DNA of 64,000 nucleotides. It comes from Styela clava. Taxonomy: Eukaryota; Chordata; Ascidiacea; Stolidobranchia; Styelidae. The DNA is taken from assembly GCF_964204865.1 (NCBI RefSeq), contig NC_135255.1, positions 6,105,135-6,169,134 on the forward strand. The letters are read 5' to 3'. Of the stretch, positions 62,359 to 64,000 are shown one piece after another (the first letter of the stretch is position 1; each line of letters begins with the position of its first letter). The position numbers were made by a program, and so were the translations under genes. The notes beneath the pieces are model-generated. The model was not told the origin of the DNA. It was given only the letters and a program-made list of their open reading frames with translations, and made no database searches.

Positions 62359-63165
62359 TCATTCTTGCAACTTATTAATATGCGAACACAATTTCAACGC
62401 AGGTCCCAGTTTTATATTCAAACTTCCGATTAAATGATCTTCTTTAATCAAAAGCAGAGCAGAACCATCAATTTCTTGATTTCTAAAATCTTTTGCAAAA
62501 CTCTCTGAATCTGGCAAAGACGAAATGTAATCACAAACATTATCTACTGTCCACTTGCTCGGACTAAGAGTGACCATTTGACCATCCTCATCTTTCACGT
62601 GTGGTAAGTAGGGAATAACGGGGGAAAGAGGTGGAGTGCTAAAACGATGATTTTTTTGTCTCGGTATTTCAATGGATTCCTCATTAGAATCTTTATCAAT
62701 TTTATTTGCCTTGGTTCGAAATCTTCTCGCAACAGCAATATTATAACGACGACAACAAAGTAGAGTACAAAAACGAGACGAGCGATGACCTTTTCCACGT
62801 TTACCGCAATATTCGCATCTATGTACTGTATCTAACAATGCTTCATTCGTTTCCTCAGGTAAAATAGACTTTCTATCTAGCTTGCGTTCTTCTTCACGAT
62901 CTTTAGCGATAAGTTCCTGCTGTTTCCTCCAGATATCTTGGAGTTGTTGTTTTGTGAGTAAAGAACCCGTGTCTAATGTAAATGGAGTGTCTGCTTCTTC
63001 AATAACAAAACCATCGATGAAATGATATAACACATTTGTATCTTTTTTCTTTCTGTTACGTCCATCAACTAATATTGAAGTTTTTCTGTTATTTTCTATA
63101 TCTCCATTCGTAAAATTTGATTCATCAATGTCCATAAGTTGGTTTTCATACTCTATTCCTTTCAT
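62359..63165 (-). CDS. PHC: Compact polyhomeotic-like Polycomb protein, intronless
   Basis: Polyhomeotic proteins are PRC1 subunits whose SAM domains polymerise and help compact chromatin. The 268-residue product has three family parts. An HD1-like segment lies at residues 48-63 (HFIDGFVIEEADTPF). An FCS zinc finger lies at about 117-141 (CEYCGKRGKGHRSSRFC then CCRRYN). A C-terminal SAM domain lies at about 205-267 (SKWTVDNVCDYISSLP, NQEIDGSALLLIKEDHL, NIKLGPALKLC). An in-frame TGA lies two codons before the ATG with no acceptor between, so the start is real. Human PHC proteins are much longer, with a glutamine-rich N-terminal half that is absent here. Other FCS-SAM proteins (L3MBTL, SFMBT) lack the HD1-like segment, which favours PHC. 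Confidence 0.9.
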   Translation of the reverse strand: MKGIEYENQLMDIDESNFTNGDIENNRKTSILVDGRNRKKKDTNVLYHFIDGFVIEEADTPFTLDTGSLLTKQQLQDIWRKQQELIAKDREEERKLDRKSILPEETNEALLDTVHRCEYCGKRGKGHRSSRFCTLLCCRRYNIAVARRFRTKANKIDKDSNEESIEIPRQKNHRFSTPPLSPVIPYLPHVKDEDGQMVTLSPSKWTVDNVCDYISSLPDSESFAKDFRNQEIDGSALLLIKEDHLIGSLNIKLGPALKLCSHINKLQE

Positions 63166-64000
63166 ATTTCAATTTTGCTTCTTTTATTGGAATACTAATT
63201 AGCAGACTCTGATTAATATAAAAAAACATAAATGCACATTGGTTAATTAGAAATATTGTCCAACAAATATCAAATTGAAACTACCCAATATCACTTATAA
63301 ATGCTACTACTATACGTTTACAAATGGAAATTACAACCAAACCAATACACAATTTTAAATATATTATTCAACAAATAATAATTTTCACCTCCCAAAAGCA
63401 TAGCTGATCATTGTTAGTTGAAAGATCATAATCATAAAGCAAAAAAAAATGCAGCCCTTCTTGTATTTGTCAAGTTACTAATATGCTCGAGAAACAGATT
63501 GTTGTCACTTGAGGATTATATTCGGCCAAGCCATGTAAATATAATCGCTAATGGTGTGTCATAAGTAAAATAGACCCAGGCTGGTTACACAATCCATCAT
63601 TAAACAATTTGCTTTGTTGATAATTTGCATTACAGATAAATTTTGAAAATGCACAATTTTAAAGTTGCCACAAAAAATTTACAATGAAAAACGACATTGT
63701 TCAATCATCAATGAATTAATCAGCTAGTTTCAATGAAAAAAGAAATAAGAGCAAGAACGATTGTTTATCACATAATTAATGAATACAGTATATCATGGAA
63801 TAATATCATTATTACCATTTAATAGTAGAATATGAATTTGATATCCAATAATAAATTTCCCAACTTTTTTCCAACTAATTGAATTTAATATAACAGCAAA
63901 ACAAGATTTTGAATGTAACTATTGTAATGCAGTCATAGATGTTACATGGGTGATGTTTCCCTAATCAACATGGAAAACAGGGGTTTTAGTACCTGAAAAA
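63166..64000. other. Right-edge DNA, no gene seen
   Basis: Upstream of the polyhomeotic-like gene on the minus strand. An acceptor-like TTTTTCAG on the minus strand at the very edge is followed by no sustained reading frame. Confidence 0.35.

Noticed and set aside
63930-64000. Possible exon after a TTTTTCAG at the right edge (minus strand)
   Set aside because: No sustained frame follows in any phase, and the supposed intron is off the window.

Overview
This is a eukaryotic, metazoan nuclear window. Genes are split by GT-AG introns, the DNA is AT-rich, and every recognisable protein is an animal family: RasGRP, SLC1, NEK2, PPP2R3C, HGSNAT, TMEM147 and a polyhomeotic-like protein. Several are very close to vertebrate proteins, and five starts have splice-acceptor-like sequence 20-90 bases upstream with no visible upstream exon. 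My guess is an invertebrate deuterostome, most likely an ascidian tunicate; that is inference, not proof.

Layout. 1-11.3 kb (+): the 3' half of a RasGRP-type Ras exchange factor (EF hands, C1 domain, long disordered region, coiled coil); its catalytic exons lie off the left edge. 11.3-19.3 kb: no host gene, but several hAT-type elements with identifiable 8-bp target duplications. 19.3-23.9 kb (+): a nine-exon SLC1 (excitatory amino acid transporter) gene with an altered substrate pocket. 24-29.7 kb: a small hAT MITE, then a 4.4-kb hAT transposon whose transposase is broken by two frameshifts and by a second hAT element nested inside it. 31.6-35.4 kb (-): two intronless full-length genes, NEK2 and PPP2R3C. 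36.4-42.1 kb: a hAT element with a pogo-type element nested in it, then an apparently intact 4.1-kb pogo-like transposon whose transposase ends in a PHD finger. 44.6-58.1 kb (-): a 15-exon HGSNAT gene (lysosomal heparan acetyltransferase) with a pair of tandem alternative exons covering the catalytic histidine. 60.0-60.7 kb (-): intronless TMEM147. 62.4-63.2 kb (-): a compact, intronless polyhomeotic-like gene.

The host genes do not form one pathway. The most interesting observations are the same-length, same-phase alternative exons of HGSNAT, the unusual SLC1 binding pocket, the PHD-bearing pogo transposon, and the density of hAT and pogo-type insertions, many with readable target-site duplications. 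Exon borders were read by eye from splice consensus, reading frame and remembered family sequence; the exon sums of RasGRP, SLC1, HGSNAT and the pogo transposase all keep one open frame.
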